This document shows, in pieces, positions 53,119 through 60,534 of a DNA stretch of 64,000 nucleotides (positions are counted from its first letter, which is position 1; each line of letters begins with the position of its first letter). The stretch covers positions 62,001 to 126,000 of the forward strand of contig CAYSWV010000007.1 in assembly GCA_964434865.1 (NCBI GenBank), read 5' to 3'. The notes below the pieces were generated by a model, which was not told the DNA's origin, made no database searches, and worked only from the letters and a program-made list of their open reading frames with translations. Source of the stretch: CAYSWV01 sp964434865 (GTDB lineage: Bacteria > Cyanobacteriota > Cyanobacteriia > Thermostichales > Thermostichaceae). The translations under genes and the position numbers were made by a program.

Positions 53119-53293
53119 AATCACGGCTTTAGCCAGAAAAAACACCAGGAGTCATCCTAAGTCAGGCGGCTCAATAAGTAAATACTCTGGCAAAGCTATT
53201 CCACTTATTTCACAGTAAGGGCAACGCTAGATCTAGGCTGGGATGGATCAAAATTGGGCACGAGACAACATTTGGTATCAGAAAATGGTATAA

Positions 53294-53361
53294 GAAAACC
53301 GCCTGACTACACGCCTAGGCGGATGTTGGTGTGAGGAGTGAACGGAAACTTGCGTTCCCGC
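53294..53361 (-). ncRNA. yfr1: Yfr1 small regulatory RNA
   Basis: On the minus strand there is a hairpin CGGGAAC-GCAA-GTTTCCG (53343-53360, seven pairs around a GNRA loop), then the ultraconserved single-stranded ACTCCTCACAC (53329-53339), then a terminator CCGCCT/AGGCGG (53299-53322) followed by TTTTCTT. This is the exact design of Yfr1, a cyanobacterial RNA of about 55-65 nt that pairs with mRNAs for outer-membrane proteins. The length (about 68 nt) and order of parts agree. It lies between a promoter of its own and the leftward spoIID-like gene. Confidence 0.92.
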
Positions 53362-53368
53362 TATTACT

Positions 53369-53398
53369 ATCATAGTAGACACAAAGGCTTGACGACAA
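53369..53398 (-). promoter_or_regulatory. Promoter of Yfr1
   Basis: On the minus strand TATGAT (53369-53374) sits six bases ahead of the expected RNA start, and TTGTCG (53393-53398) lies 18 bp further upstream. This fits a sigma-70-type promoter. Confidence 0.7.
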
Positions 53399-53813
53399 AA
53401 GTAAAACCATAAAGGTGTAGGCTTTTGTTGACTTTTGGCAGCAAAATGGGAGAGATAACTGGGAGAGCAACGATCGTCTGAGTGACCGTCTGCCCGGACC
53501 TACCAACGTTTAGTCCTCACTCAACCTGAATTAATTGTAGTCAATTTTTTCTAGATCATTATATTAAGCACTCTGGGTCCATTGGCAATCGTTACGCACC
53601 CAACTCTACAGTCCTAGCTAAAAAATCCTGCTAAGGTGTATTGATCTGACCAATCCAACAGACTATAAGTTTAGTCATCCTATCTAATCTTTAACGTAAG
53701 CTTAGTCTGAAGCTAAATTGAACAGAGTCTAGATCTGAAGAGAGTATTGTGGATTAGGGTTTAATGCAATTCCTAGAACTAAACTAGAATTGGTGTAGTA
53801 GAAGGATTAGAGT
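53399..53813. other. Intergenic region upstream of Yfr1
   Basis: This stretch of about 415 bp holds the shared upstream region of Yfr1 (leftward) and a small membrane protein (rightward). The short open frame at 53315-53506 crosses the Yfr1 gene and is judged spurious. Nothing else was recognised. Confidence 0.6.
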
Positions 53814-54242
53814 ATGGATCGTCCTGGAAGTGTAACAGCTGTTGCTATTATCCAACTTGTATTTGGTGTGATTGGTGCCTTATTTAGTTTACTGGGTATC
53901 TTGGGTGGTGCCTTGTTTGGCAGCGCTTTGAGCAATGTCAGCGAACATGCCGAAGATCCTCAAGCCGCGGCAGCCTTTGCAGCTATTGGAGGCGGAGTGA
54001 TCCTGGTATTATCTGTGATTGGCTTGCTAACCAGTGCCCTTTCAATTCTTTTTAGTATAGGGCTACTGCAACTAAAAACATGGGGGTGGATTGGGTCCCT
54101 AATTATTCAAGGTATTGGTCTTCTATCCAATTTGGCTCAAGTTGTGGGAGGTAATTTCCTCTCTGCCATTGGATTGATAGTCGGAGGGGTGATTATCTTT
54201 ATCTTGCTGCAACCTACTGCCAAACGAGCCTTTGAAATGTAG
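53814..54242 (+). CDS. Small four-helix membrane protein, unknown function
   Basis: The 142-residue protein begins DRPGSVTAVAIIQLVFG and has about four hydrophobic helices (8-33, 57-80, 90-110, 117-137) with glycine-rich packing. Short proteins starting with this RPGSVT type of motif are common in bacteria but lack an assigned function. AGAAGG lies just ahead of the start. It nearly touches the convergent MoxR gene (3 bp between stops). Confidence 0.75.
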   Translation: MDRPGSVTAVAIIQLVFGVIGALFSLLGILGGALFGSALSNVSEHAEDPQAAAAFAAIGGGVILVLSVIGLLTSALSILFSIGLLQLKTWGWIGSLIIQGIGLLSNLAQVVGGNFLSAIGLIVGGVIIFILLQPTAKRAFEM

Positions 54243-54245
54243 GTC

Positions 54246-55202
54246 TCATCGAGGTACAGCAACCTCTGATAGTAACCCTGAGATCACGGTGTCAGTCTCA
54301 AGACCATCGAGCTGCGCATCTGGACGTAGAATCAGCCGATGTCGCAGTAAAGCTGGTGCTACCGATTTAACGTCATCAGGCGTGACAAATTCGCGTCTAT
54401 TAATCCAGGCCTGAGCTTTGCTAGCCTTCAACCAAGCGACGGCTGATCGGGGAGAGGCCCCTAGAGCAATATCAGGATGCTGACGAGATCGATGCACCAG
54501 ATCCAACAGATACTGTAAGAGAGTAGCTTCGACACGGATACCCTGGATGGCTTGGCGGGCAGTTAGAATTTGCTCAACCGCTACCAGAGGATCCGTAGGA
54601 GTCCGCGAGAAGGTTTTAGGTTCAAATCCAGCTTGACTATTGAGGAGCATTTGCATTTCAGCTTTAGCTTCGGGATAATTGACTACAACTTTAAATAAAA
54701 ATCGGTCGAGTTGGGCTTCAGGAAGCGGATAAGTACCTTCAAACTCTAACGAATTTTGCGTTGCGACTACCCAAAAAAGCTCAGGTAATTCTAGCCGTTG
54801 GCCATCTAGGGTAACTTGCTGTTCCTCCATAGCTTCTAGCAAGGCTGACTGAGTTTTGGGTGGGGTCCGATTAATTTCATCAGCTAGAAGAACTTCGGTA
54901 AAAACTGGCCCTTTTTGTAACGTAAAGTTCTTTGAATTTAAATCAAAAATACGAGTTCCTAAAATATCAGCAGGTAGGACATCAGGGGTTAATTGGATCC
55001 GCCGAAATTCAGCGTGAATCAGTTTGGCCATTGCTTTAACTAGAAGTGTTTTCCCTGTGCCAGGTACCCCCTCTAAGATGACATGACCTCCGACCAAAAG
55101 CGATATCAATAGTTCATTAACAACCTGCGTCTGACCCACGATGACCTGTTGCAAAGCTTGACGGAGATTGTCGAACAGATCGGGAGTTGTAGCGCTTATC
55201 AT
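54246..55202 (-). CDS. MoxR-family AAA+ ATPase
   Basis: The 318-residue protein has the P-loop EGVPGTGKTLLVKAMA, Walker B LLADEINRTPPKTQSALLEAME and sensor-1 VVATQNSLEFEGTYPLPEAQLDRF, all typical of MoxR. Such ATPases act as chaperones for metal- or vWA-domain proteins. Usually a DUF58 and vWA gene follow; here none is present downstream, because the next gene is convergent. Its client is therefore unknown in this window. Confidence 0.92.
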   Translation of the reverse strand: MISATTPDLFDNLRQALQQVIVGQTQVVNELLISLLVGGHVILEGVPGTGKTLLVKAMAKLIHAEFRRIQLTPDVLPADILGTRIFDLNSKNFTLQKGPVFTEVLLADEINRTPPKTQSALLEAMEEQQVTLDGQRLELPELFWVVATQNSLEFEGTYPLPEAQLDRFLFKVVVNYPEAKAEMQMLLNSQAGFEPKTFSRTPTDPLVAVEQILTARQAIQGIRVEATLLQYLLDLVHRSRQHPDIALGASPRSAVAWLKASKAQAWINRREFVTPDDVKSVAPALLRHRLILRPDAQLDGLETDTVISGLLSEVAVPR

Positions 55203-55630
55203 GAAGACTTAAGTTAGATCAACAGTATTTCGTTTATAGTACCAGTGATTCAGGTCAATCAAGCTCGTCCCGATTTAATATCTTCAAACTTTGATCCTAC
55301 TGTGATCGGGCCAGAGGCTGATGTAACCAATAGGATACCAAGTCGATGTGATCACAAAAAAGTTGGTAGGTTAAGGGGTATACGTGACAATGGAATCCAA
55401 AATACTCTACAATCTGCTCGATTGCCGTAAGCTTTCGGCCACCTAAGATTATGGAACAACGGGATCCTATCAAGCTCGTTTTTTTGAAATACTCTTAGTT
55501 GAATTAAGGGCCTTAACGGGGTCTAGTTGTCTACACTTCAAGCTGAGGTTGCTTGGCATGCTGAAGTGATCTGGCAAGCTCGGCATGGCCATCATTAGAA
55601 ATGAGAGTGCTAAATAGTTTGAGGTGAGTT
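55203..55630. other. 428-bp divergent intergenic region
   Basis: It lies between the MoxR gene and the rightward lipoprotein gene and should hold both promoters. ATCAAGCTCGT occurs twice, at about 55258 and 55468. No RNA or small gene was recognised. Confidence 0.55.
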
Positions 55631-57607
55631 ATGGTCCCCATTCATCGATCAATACGAGCGATTGCTTCAACTACTTTGTTGATAATTCTCGTCGGGTGGC
55701 TTCAGTCTTGTAGTTCAGATCACTCTGTAACCGCCCTCCCCCCTGCCGCCTCATCAGAGTCAACTGCTCTCCCTATGACCTCACTTCAAGGAACTGTAGT
55801 GGAAGGTCAAGTGACCTTTGCCCAAGCTATCGGTGGCACTTATGCAACTAGTCTACGTTTAGATGTTAAATCGGAAGTAGCCCCTTCAACCCTTTCATTA
55901 GGGGACACTCAATTTTTGAAAATGTCTCAGTTAGTGGTACCTGGCTTTACCTCTTATACGGTGTCATTGACTGATGCCTTAGATCAGATACCCTCCCTCA
56001 CGCAATTTCCGGTTGATCTAGCGGATGGCACGGTCATCCAAGTTGATACATTAAGCACCTCTGCCCAAACTAGCTTCATTTACCAATCTAACCCTACCGA
56101 GGTGGGGCCTGTCGATGTAGCTATTTTACTGGCTACCTTGCAATCTGATCCCAGCACAGCTGAAGCTATTGCAGCGCGAGCCAATGACCTATTGGATGCC
56201 GATATTGTGACAGCAGATAGCCTAGATCCGATTCCCGATGAAACGAATTCCAACTTTGTAGAGGCTGGTGAGGGTCTTTTAAATATCTTTGATGTGGCTG
56301 CGATTCTGGCTCGCATTCAAGTCGGGACTGACCTAACTGCTCTGGCAACACGGATCAATGAATTATTGGATACGGATTCGGTCCAGGCTAGCAACATTCG
56401 GATGGTTCCTGGCTCTGGAATGGCAACACCCAGCCCTAGTCCGATGATCAGCCCAAGTCCTAGCCCCATGATCAGTCCGAGTCCCAGTCCGATGATCAGT
56501 CCCAGCCCAAGTCCTGCACCTGATCCCCAAGCTTTTTGCCAACGTATTGGTGATCCTAGCTCTGTTGTATTAGAGCAAGAGTACTGGCGTGAGGGGCGAA
56601 AGTATACTTGGATGGATCAAGAACGAAAGGTATGGGTTGCTGATGTGGATCCGGTCACTGCCCAATTAAGTCCTGCGGATGGTCGAGGTCTCTTTGTTGG
56701 CCAAGGGGGTAAATCGGTACCCACACCTTATGGTCAAGTGAATGCTGTTGAATTTTTGGTTAGTTCTGAAGGGGCTACGGTCTACTTTGAAGGTCGAGAT
56801 ACTGAGGGTACTCCTCAAGTATTTAGAACGAAAATCACCGATCCGAATCCTGAAGCTGAACAGGTCACAGCTGGCCCCAATCCTAGTGCTATGGGATCTA
56901 CAACTCGAGATTTAACTGATCAACCAGGGGCTTTCTTCTACTACAACGACTACCTCAATATCTTCACACCCATTGGCGTTTTTTATCAGGAAGAAACTAG
57001 CTCAACGCCAACTCAGTTAGATCCTGACATTGCTGAATCTGGTCCTATTTCAACATGGGTTCCTGGAGAAATGGCGATTGCTGTGCCTCAGTTGCTGTTA
57101 TTTGGCAGACAGGTAGCTAAATTTGATATTCGGAGCCAGACGACATCGGTTTTAACGCTTGATCCTACGAATAAGATTGATCCTCTCTTTATTAACGCCG
57201 CTGAGTTTGGAGGTGAGCAAATCTTTGTGGCTCAGATTGGATCAACCAACGAAACTAGGGTATATCGTGAGCAAGATAACGGCCTTTGGACCAGTGTGCA
57301 ATCCTTTATGTTGGGTGATGGGCTTTCCTTTATTGAGCCTAGAGAGCCTTTTAATTACCGAGGGGGCACCTATTTCTTTACAGTTGTTTCAACCAGCTTA
57401 AACCCAGCTAATAACGGAGTCTGGCTCACTAAAATTGATGGATCGATTAACACCAAGGTGATTGATAACTCTGGGTTGCGCCAGTTGTTTGACCCTGAAT
57501 ACTTTATTACTAGCACTGATGAACTGTATGTGATTACGATTGATCAAAACTTATTTGATCCCTTGGCAAGTACTGATAACCTACAACTTTGTCGAGTCAC
57601 CCTGTAA
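55631..57607 (+). CDS. Large secreted lipoprotein with internal repeats
   Basis: The 658-residue protein has a lipoprotein signal peptide (lipobox LQSC, C27). Residues about 155-205 and 215-260 are two copies of a unit with I-L-L-A-x-L-Q and LLDADIV/LLDTDSV, resembling dockerin-like helical repeats though without clear calcium loops. A proline-serine linker follows (about 268-298) from a 24-bp DNA repeat. The C-terminal 350 residues are beta-rich, perhaps a propeller-like domain (FDIRSQTTSVLTLD, TKIDGSINTKVI). I do not recognise the family. It is probably on the cell surface. Confidence 0.72.
   Translation: MVPIHRSIRAIASTTLLIILVGWLQSCSSDHSVTALPPAASSESTALPMTSLQGTVVEGQVTFAQAIGGTYATSLRLDVKSEVAPSTLSLGDTQFLKMSQLVVPGFTSYTVSLTDALDQIPSLTQFPVDLADGTVIQVDTLSTSAQTSFIYQSNPTEVGPVDVAILLATLQSDPSTAEAIAARANDLLDADIVTADSLDPIPDETNSNFVEAGEGLLNIFDVAAILARIQVGTDLTALATRINELLDTDSVQASNIRMVPGSGMATPSPSPMISPSPSPMISPSPSPMISPSPSPAPDPQAFCQRIGDPSSVVLEQEYWREGRKYTWMDQERKVWVADVDPVTAQLSPADGRGLFVGQGGKSVPTPYGQVNAVEFLVSSEGATVYFEGRDTEGTPQVFRTKITDPNPEAEQVTAGPNPSAMGSTTRDLTDQPGAFFYYNDYLNIFTPIGVFYQEETSSTPTQLDPDIAESGPISTWVPGEMAIAVPQLLLFGRQVAKFDIRSQTTSVLTLDPTNKIDPLFINAAEFGGEQIFVAQIGSTNETRVYREQDNGLWTSVQSFMLGDGLSFIEPREPFNYRGGTYFFTVVSTSLNPANNGVWLTKIDGSINTKVIDNSGLRQLFDPEYFITSTDELYVITIDQNLFDPLASTDNLQLCRVTL
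56431..56514 (+). repeat. 24-bp in-frame repeats coding a Pro/Ser linker
   Basis: About three and a half copies of a 24-bp unit coding SPSPMISP follow each other; the ATGATCA core is at 56444, 56468 and 56492. It forms the linker of the lipoprotein gene. Confidence 0.85.
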
Positions 57608-57617
57608 CGAAACCCAC

Positions 57618-58571
57618 TCAGACGGTCTTTAACAGAGCACCCAGCTTTACACGATTGCCATTAGCAAAGTCCCATCCAGTTTGCACTTTCTTACCAGCCA
57701 TCTGTACCTCAGTGATCAATAATGGCCCTGATCCAGTTTGCACCCAAAACCCGATGGGTTTGGACAGGTGGAAGATAGTGCCGGGCTGGGATCCTGCCAT
57801 CACAGGAAGATCTTGATCTGAAATAGGGGTAGAGCGAATAATCTTTAATCGCTGACCTTCGTAGTAAGTGAAGCATTGAGGTGAAAAAGCTCGAATTTGG
57901 TTATGGAGATCTTGAGCTGAGCCGGTCCAATCCAGACTAAAATTAGCTTTGGTTAGAAGGGGGGCATATGTGGCTAAAGAGTCATCTTGCGGTAAGGGAG
58001 TAAGAGCCTTGGCCTCAAGTTTCAGTAAGGTTTCCACCAGTAAGTTGGCTCCTAGAGGCGCTAAAGTGTCGGCTAATTCACTAAAGGTTTGATCAGGTAA
58101 AATAGGAACGCTAGATTTGAGGAGCATATCTCCTGTATCCATGCCTTCGTTCATCAGCATCGTGGTAATGCCTGTTTCAAGTTCACCCTTCGCGATAGCC
58201 CACTGGATCGGCGCAGCTCCCCGATAAGCAGGTAGTAATGAGCCATGAACATTGATACAGCCCAAACGCGGCATCACTAAAACTCTAGGAGGCAAGATCT
58301 GGCCATAGGCTACAACCACAAAGGCATCAGCCTGCAAAGCTTCTAGGGTAGCTAATGTTTCTTCAGAACGTCGTAGTCGTTCGGGTTGCCAGATAGGCAG
58401 TTTAGCCTGTTGTGCAATAACCTTAACAGGAGGTGCCATTAGCTTTTGGCCCCGACCCTGAGGCCGATCAGGCTGGGAAACCACACCCAGTACATTAAAT
58501 TCAGGTTGCTCTAGCAGCTGCTGCAAAGTAGGAACGGCAAAAAGGGGAGTGCCAAAAAAAACAATTCGCAT
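57618..58571 (-). CDS. fmt: Methionyl-tRNA formyltransferase
   Basis: The enzyme formylates initiator Met-tRNA. The 317-residue protein has FFGTPLFAVPTLQQLL at the N-terminus, VAYGQILPP, the formyl-transfer site INVHGSLLPAYRGAAPIQW, and the C-terminal OB-like domain (TGSGPLLITEVQMAGKK). Length and order are standard. A def gene is not adjacent. It is convergent with the lipoprotein gene, 10 bp from its stop. Confidence 0.96.
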   Translation of the reverse strand: MRIVFFGTPLFAVPTLQQLLEQPEFNVLGVVSQPDRPQGRGQKLMAPPVKVIAQQAKLPIWQPERLRRSEETLATLEALQADAFVVVAYGQILPPRVLVMPRLGCINVHGSLLPAYRGAAPIQWAIAKGELETGITTMLMNEGMDTGDMLLKSSVPILPDQTFSELADTLAPLGANLLVETLLKLEAKALTPLPQDDSLATYAPLLTKANFSLDWTGSAQDLHNQIRAFSPQCFTYYEGQRLKIIRSTPISDQDLPVMAGSQPGTIFHLSKPIGFWVQTGSGPLLITEVQMAGKKVQTGWDFANGNRVKLGALLKTV

Positions 58572-58873
58572 AGCTAACAGATTTAGATAAGGGTTTCCTA
58601 TTCAGCAGCTTCATAACCCTATAGACTCACTGATCCATAGCTTCACAGACACTTAAAATACTCAAGCACAAAAATAAAATGTGAGCATTGGCATGTCTTC
58701 AAAATGATTCGAAAAGTGAGAGGTACCCCTGGCAGTTACTAGCAGTCTACATAGCTTGATCTACTCTAAGCTGCCGTCTAACCTGTTAAAGGCTAGAACA
58801 TGTAAAGTGGTTTTTTTAATGAAATGAAATCAAATCAAAGGGATCTTGAACTAACTGAGATCCCTTAGGCCTT
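58572..58873. other. Intergenic region between fmt and the GRP-repeat gene
   Basis: About 302 bp, holding the fmt promoter and the terminator of the upstream gene. On the plus strand a run of seven T at 58811-58817 is not next to a hairpin for a plus-strand gene. No gene was recognised. Confidence 0.6.
58838..58866 (-). terminator. Intrinsic-type terminator of the GRP-repeat gene
   Basis: AAGGGATCT and AGATCCCTT form a perfect 9-bp stem around an 11-nt loop seven bases beyond the stop codon. On the minus strand TTGATTTGATTT follows, a broken T-tract. Confidence 0.65.
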
Positions 58874-59245
58874 TTAGATATAGCCCATTAAATCAGAATC
58901 ACCCAAATCATTTGAAGCAACCGGTCGATTGCCCATAATCGTGTCAGTGATGTGTCCTTTCAAATTGCTAGCAAAGATAGGACGACCCGGAAACACACTA
59001 GAGTCAGCCACAGTTAAATCTGAAACAAAAACAGGGCGATTACCAGGCAAACTGTATTTGTTTGAGATCCGTAGATAGCTAGGCTCAATGGGACGGCCAT
59101 TAGGGAGTGAGGGTCTAGCTAGATTTGCAGGAGTCTCGAGCTTGATTTGCAAAGCTTGCCCTGCTGATTTGGTGGAGGGAGTGGGGGCTTTCGGAGATTG
59201 CGATTTGTCGTCTTGAGTGTTGGCAGTTGCAGTTTCGGTGGCCAT
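58874..59245 (-). CDS. Short protein with four G-R-P-I/V repeats
   Basis: The 123-residue product has a disordered Ala/Thr/Ser/Lys-rich first third (to about residue 40), then four units of about 17-20 residues with the core G-(N)-R-P-[IV]: LPNGRPIEPSYL, LPGNRPVFVSDL, FPGRPIFASNL and MGNRPVASNDL. The units end in S/N-x-L and are spaced by short polar segments. I recall similar repeats in other cyanobacterial hypothetical proteins, but no function. There is no signal peptide, cysteine or membrane segment. It is followed by a strong terminator and stands alone. Confidence 0.75.
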   Translation of the reverse strand: MATETATANTQDDKSQSPKAPTPSTKSAGQALQIKLETPANLARPSLPNGRPIEPSYLRISNKYSLPGNRPVFVSDLTVADSSVFPGRPIFASNLKGHITDTIMGNRPVASNDLGDSDLMGYI

Positions 59246-59402
59246 GTGGGATCTCCAAGTAAAAACACTGTTCTACAGATACTGTTGCAATTCTATACCT
59301 AACAGCCCTTAGTGTATGGGCAAGTCACAAGGTTTCTACATTTATTATAAAGGATACGGGGTGATCAAACCTGATGGATCTATGAGTTACCCCTTGCGGG
59401 TG

Positions 59403-60050
59403 TTATACAACACGACCATCGGCAAGTTGGACTTGAATGCCATGACTAACCTCAGCCTCCGCTGCTTGAAGTAACTTTAGGCCAATATGTCGAAGCTGTA
59501 GTAGTGTTCGATCTTCGTTGGCAGGATCAATGCACATCATATTGAGCTGATAGGCTGCTTTCATCTCATCATCACCGATAGCGCCTTTAATCTCCTGCTG
59601 CTGCTCAGGGGTGATCTCTCGGTAAAGAAGTTCGACTGTAATCAACACACGCGCATAATCTGGAATAGCAGTTGCTAGACGAGTCAGATGATGATGAGCT
59701 GCTTGTTTGCTTAAATTAGGATCATACCCCACTGATTGAAGTGCTTGATCAAGCTTTACGCCTTGGATAATCCGGTTAAGACACCAACAAAAGAGCTTAC
59801 AGTCAGGATCTGTATTGCCTGCAATGGGACGAGCAAACGGCGTTGTTGCTGACAGCCTCAGTTTGAGAAAAGCACGAGCCCATTCAATTTCAGATGCTTC
59901 ATCTTTGCCATAGAGCCAGCCCCAGGCACTGGCTTGCACGGGCCAATCAAATGGGAGCCAAGGGTCGGTTTGCAGATGATAGGCTGGCTTAGGAGATCCG
60001 ATGTGGTCTAGAGCTAGCACTCGGTTACTTATTTCGGTAATTCTCTCCAT
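59403..60050 (-). CDS. Hypothetical helical protein
   Basis: The 215-residue protein (start ATG at 60050, AGGA five bases upstream; a TTG at 60083 would add 11 residues) has a Trp-rich part (WLPFDWPVQASAWGWLYG), a cysteine-containing segment (CKLFCWCLNRI) and a mainly helical C-terminal half (LTRLATAIPDYARVLITVELL, LNMMCIDPANEDRTLL). No domain family is recognised. It is in the same direction as the GRP-repeat gene 157 bp downstream and psbI 219 bp upstream. Confidence 0.68.
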   Translation of the reverse strand: MERITEISNRVLALDHIGSPKPAYHLQTDPWLPFDWPVQASAWGWLYGKDEASEIEWARAFLKLRLSATTPFARPIAGNTDPDCKLFCWCLNRIIQGVKLDQALQSVGYDPNLSKQAAHHHLTRLATAIPDYARVLITVELLYREITPEQQQEIKGAIGDDEMKAAYQLNMMCIDPANEDRTLLQLRHIGLKLLQAAEAEVSHGIQVQLADGRVV

Positions 60051-60269
60051 ATTGTCCTGCAGATGATGGAAAATGTCCTGCAAACTATAAAATATTTCAA
60101 ATCAATCTTGAAAGCCGTTGAGATGACAAGTTGATCGGGTCAATTCGAAGGTCAGTTTAGCTTTCATTAAAAGGTAGCTGTCAAGCCACGGGTTGACCTG
60201 ACAACCAGTATCAAGCATGAGAGGGTGCCAATCAATGACTAAAGCCTGACTACTTTGATAAATTGACCC

Positions 60270-60386
60270 CTATTCCATATCCCGACGATTAGGGTTCCGT
60301 GCTGGGTCATTGCTCAAAAATCCAAAGACAAATAAGCTGACAAAGAAAATAACCACAATGTAAACCACAATTTTGAGAGCCAACAT
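60270..60386 (-). CDS. psbI: Photosystem II reaction centre protein I
   Basis: A 38-codon frame on the minus strand begins MLALKIVVYIVVIFF, continues as one transmembrane helix, and ends FLSNDPARNPNRRDME. This is the complete PsbI sequence: one helix followed by the conserved S-N-D-P-x-R-N-P motif. PsbI binds the D1/CP43 side and stabilises early photosystem II assemblies. AGGTGG lies nine bases before the ATG. It is too short for ordinary gene-length filters, which makes it easy to miss. Confidence 0.97.
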   Translation of the reverse strand: MLALKIVVYIVVIFFVSLFVFGFLSNDPARNPNRRDME

Positions 60387-60534
60387 GGTAAAACCCACCT
60401 GAATACTAATGTTAACAAGGAGTAACGTTAACCTCCCTGAATCCCAGATCAGTGTCTAGTCAGATCAGTTAAGGAAGTTAAGCGATATGAAGACTTCCTT
60501 ATTTTATCGTGTCAAGTCTCATCCTGAGATCGTC

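Noticed and set aside
53315..53506. 63-codon open frame on the minus strand
   Set aside because: It overlaps the Yfr1 gene and its promoter, and the peptide has no recognisable feature.
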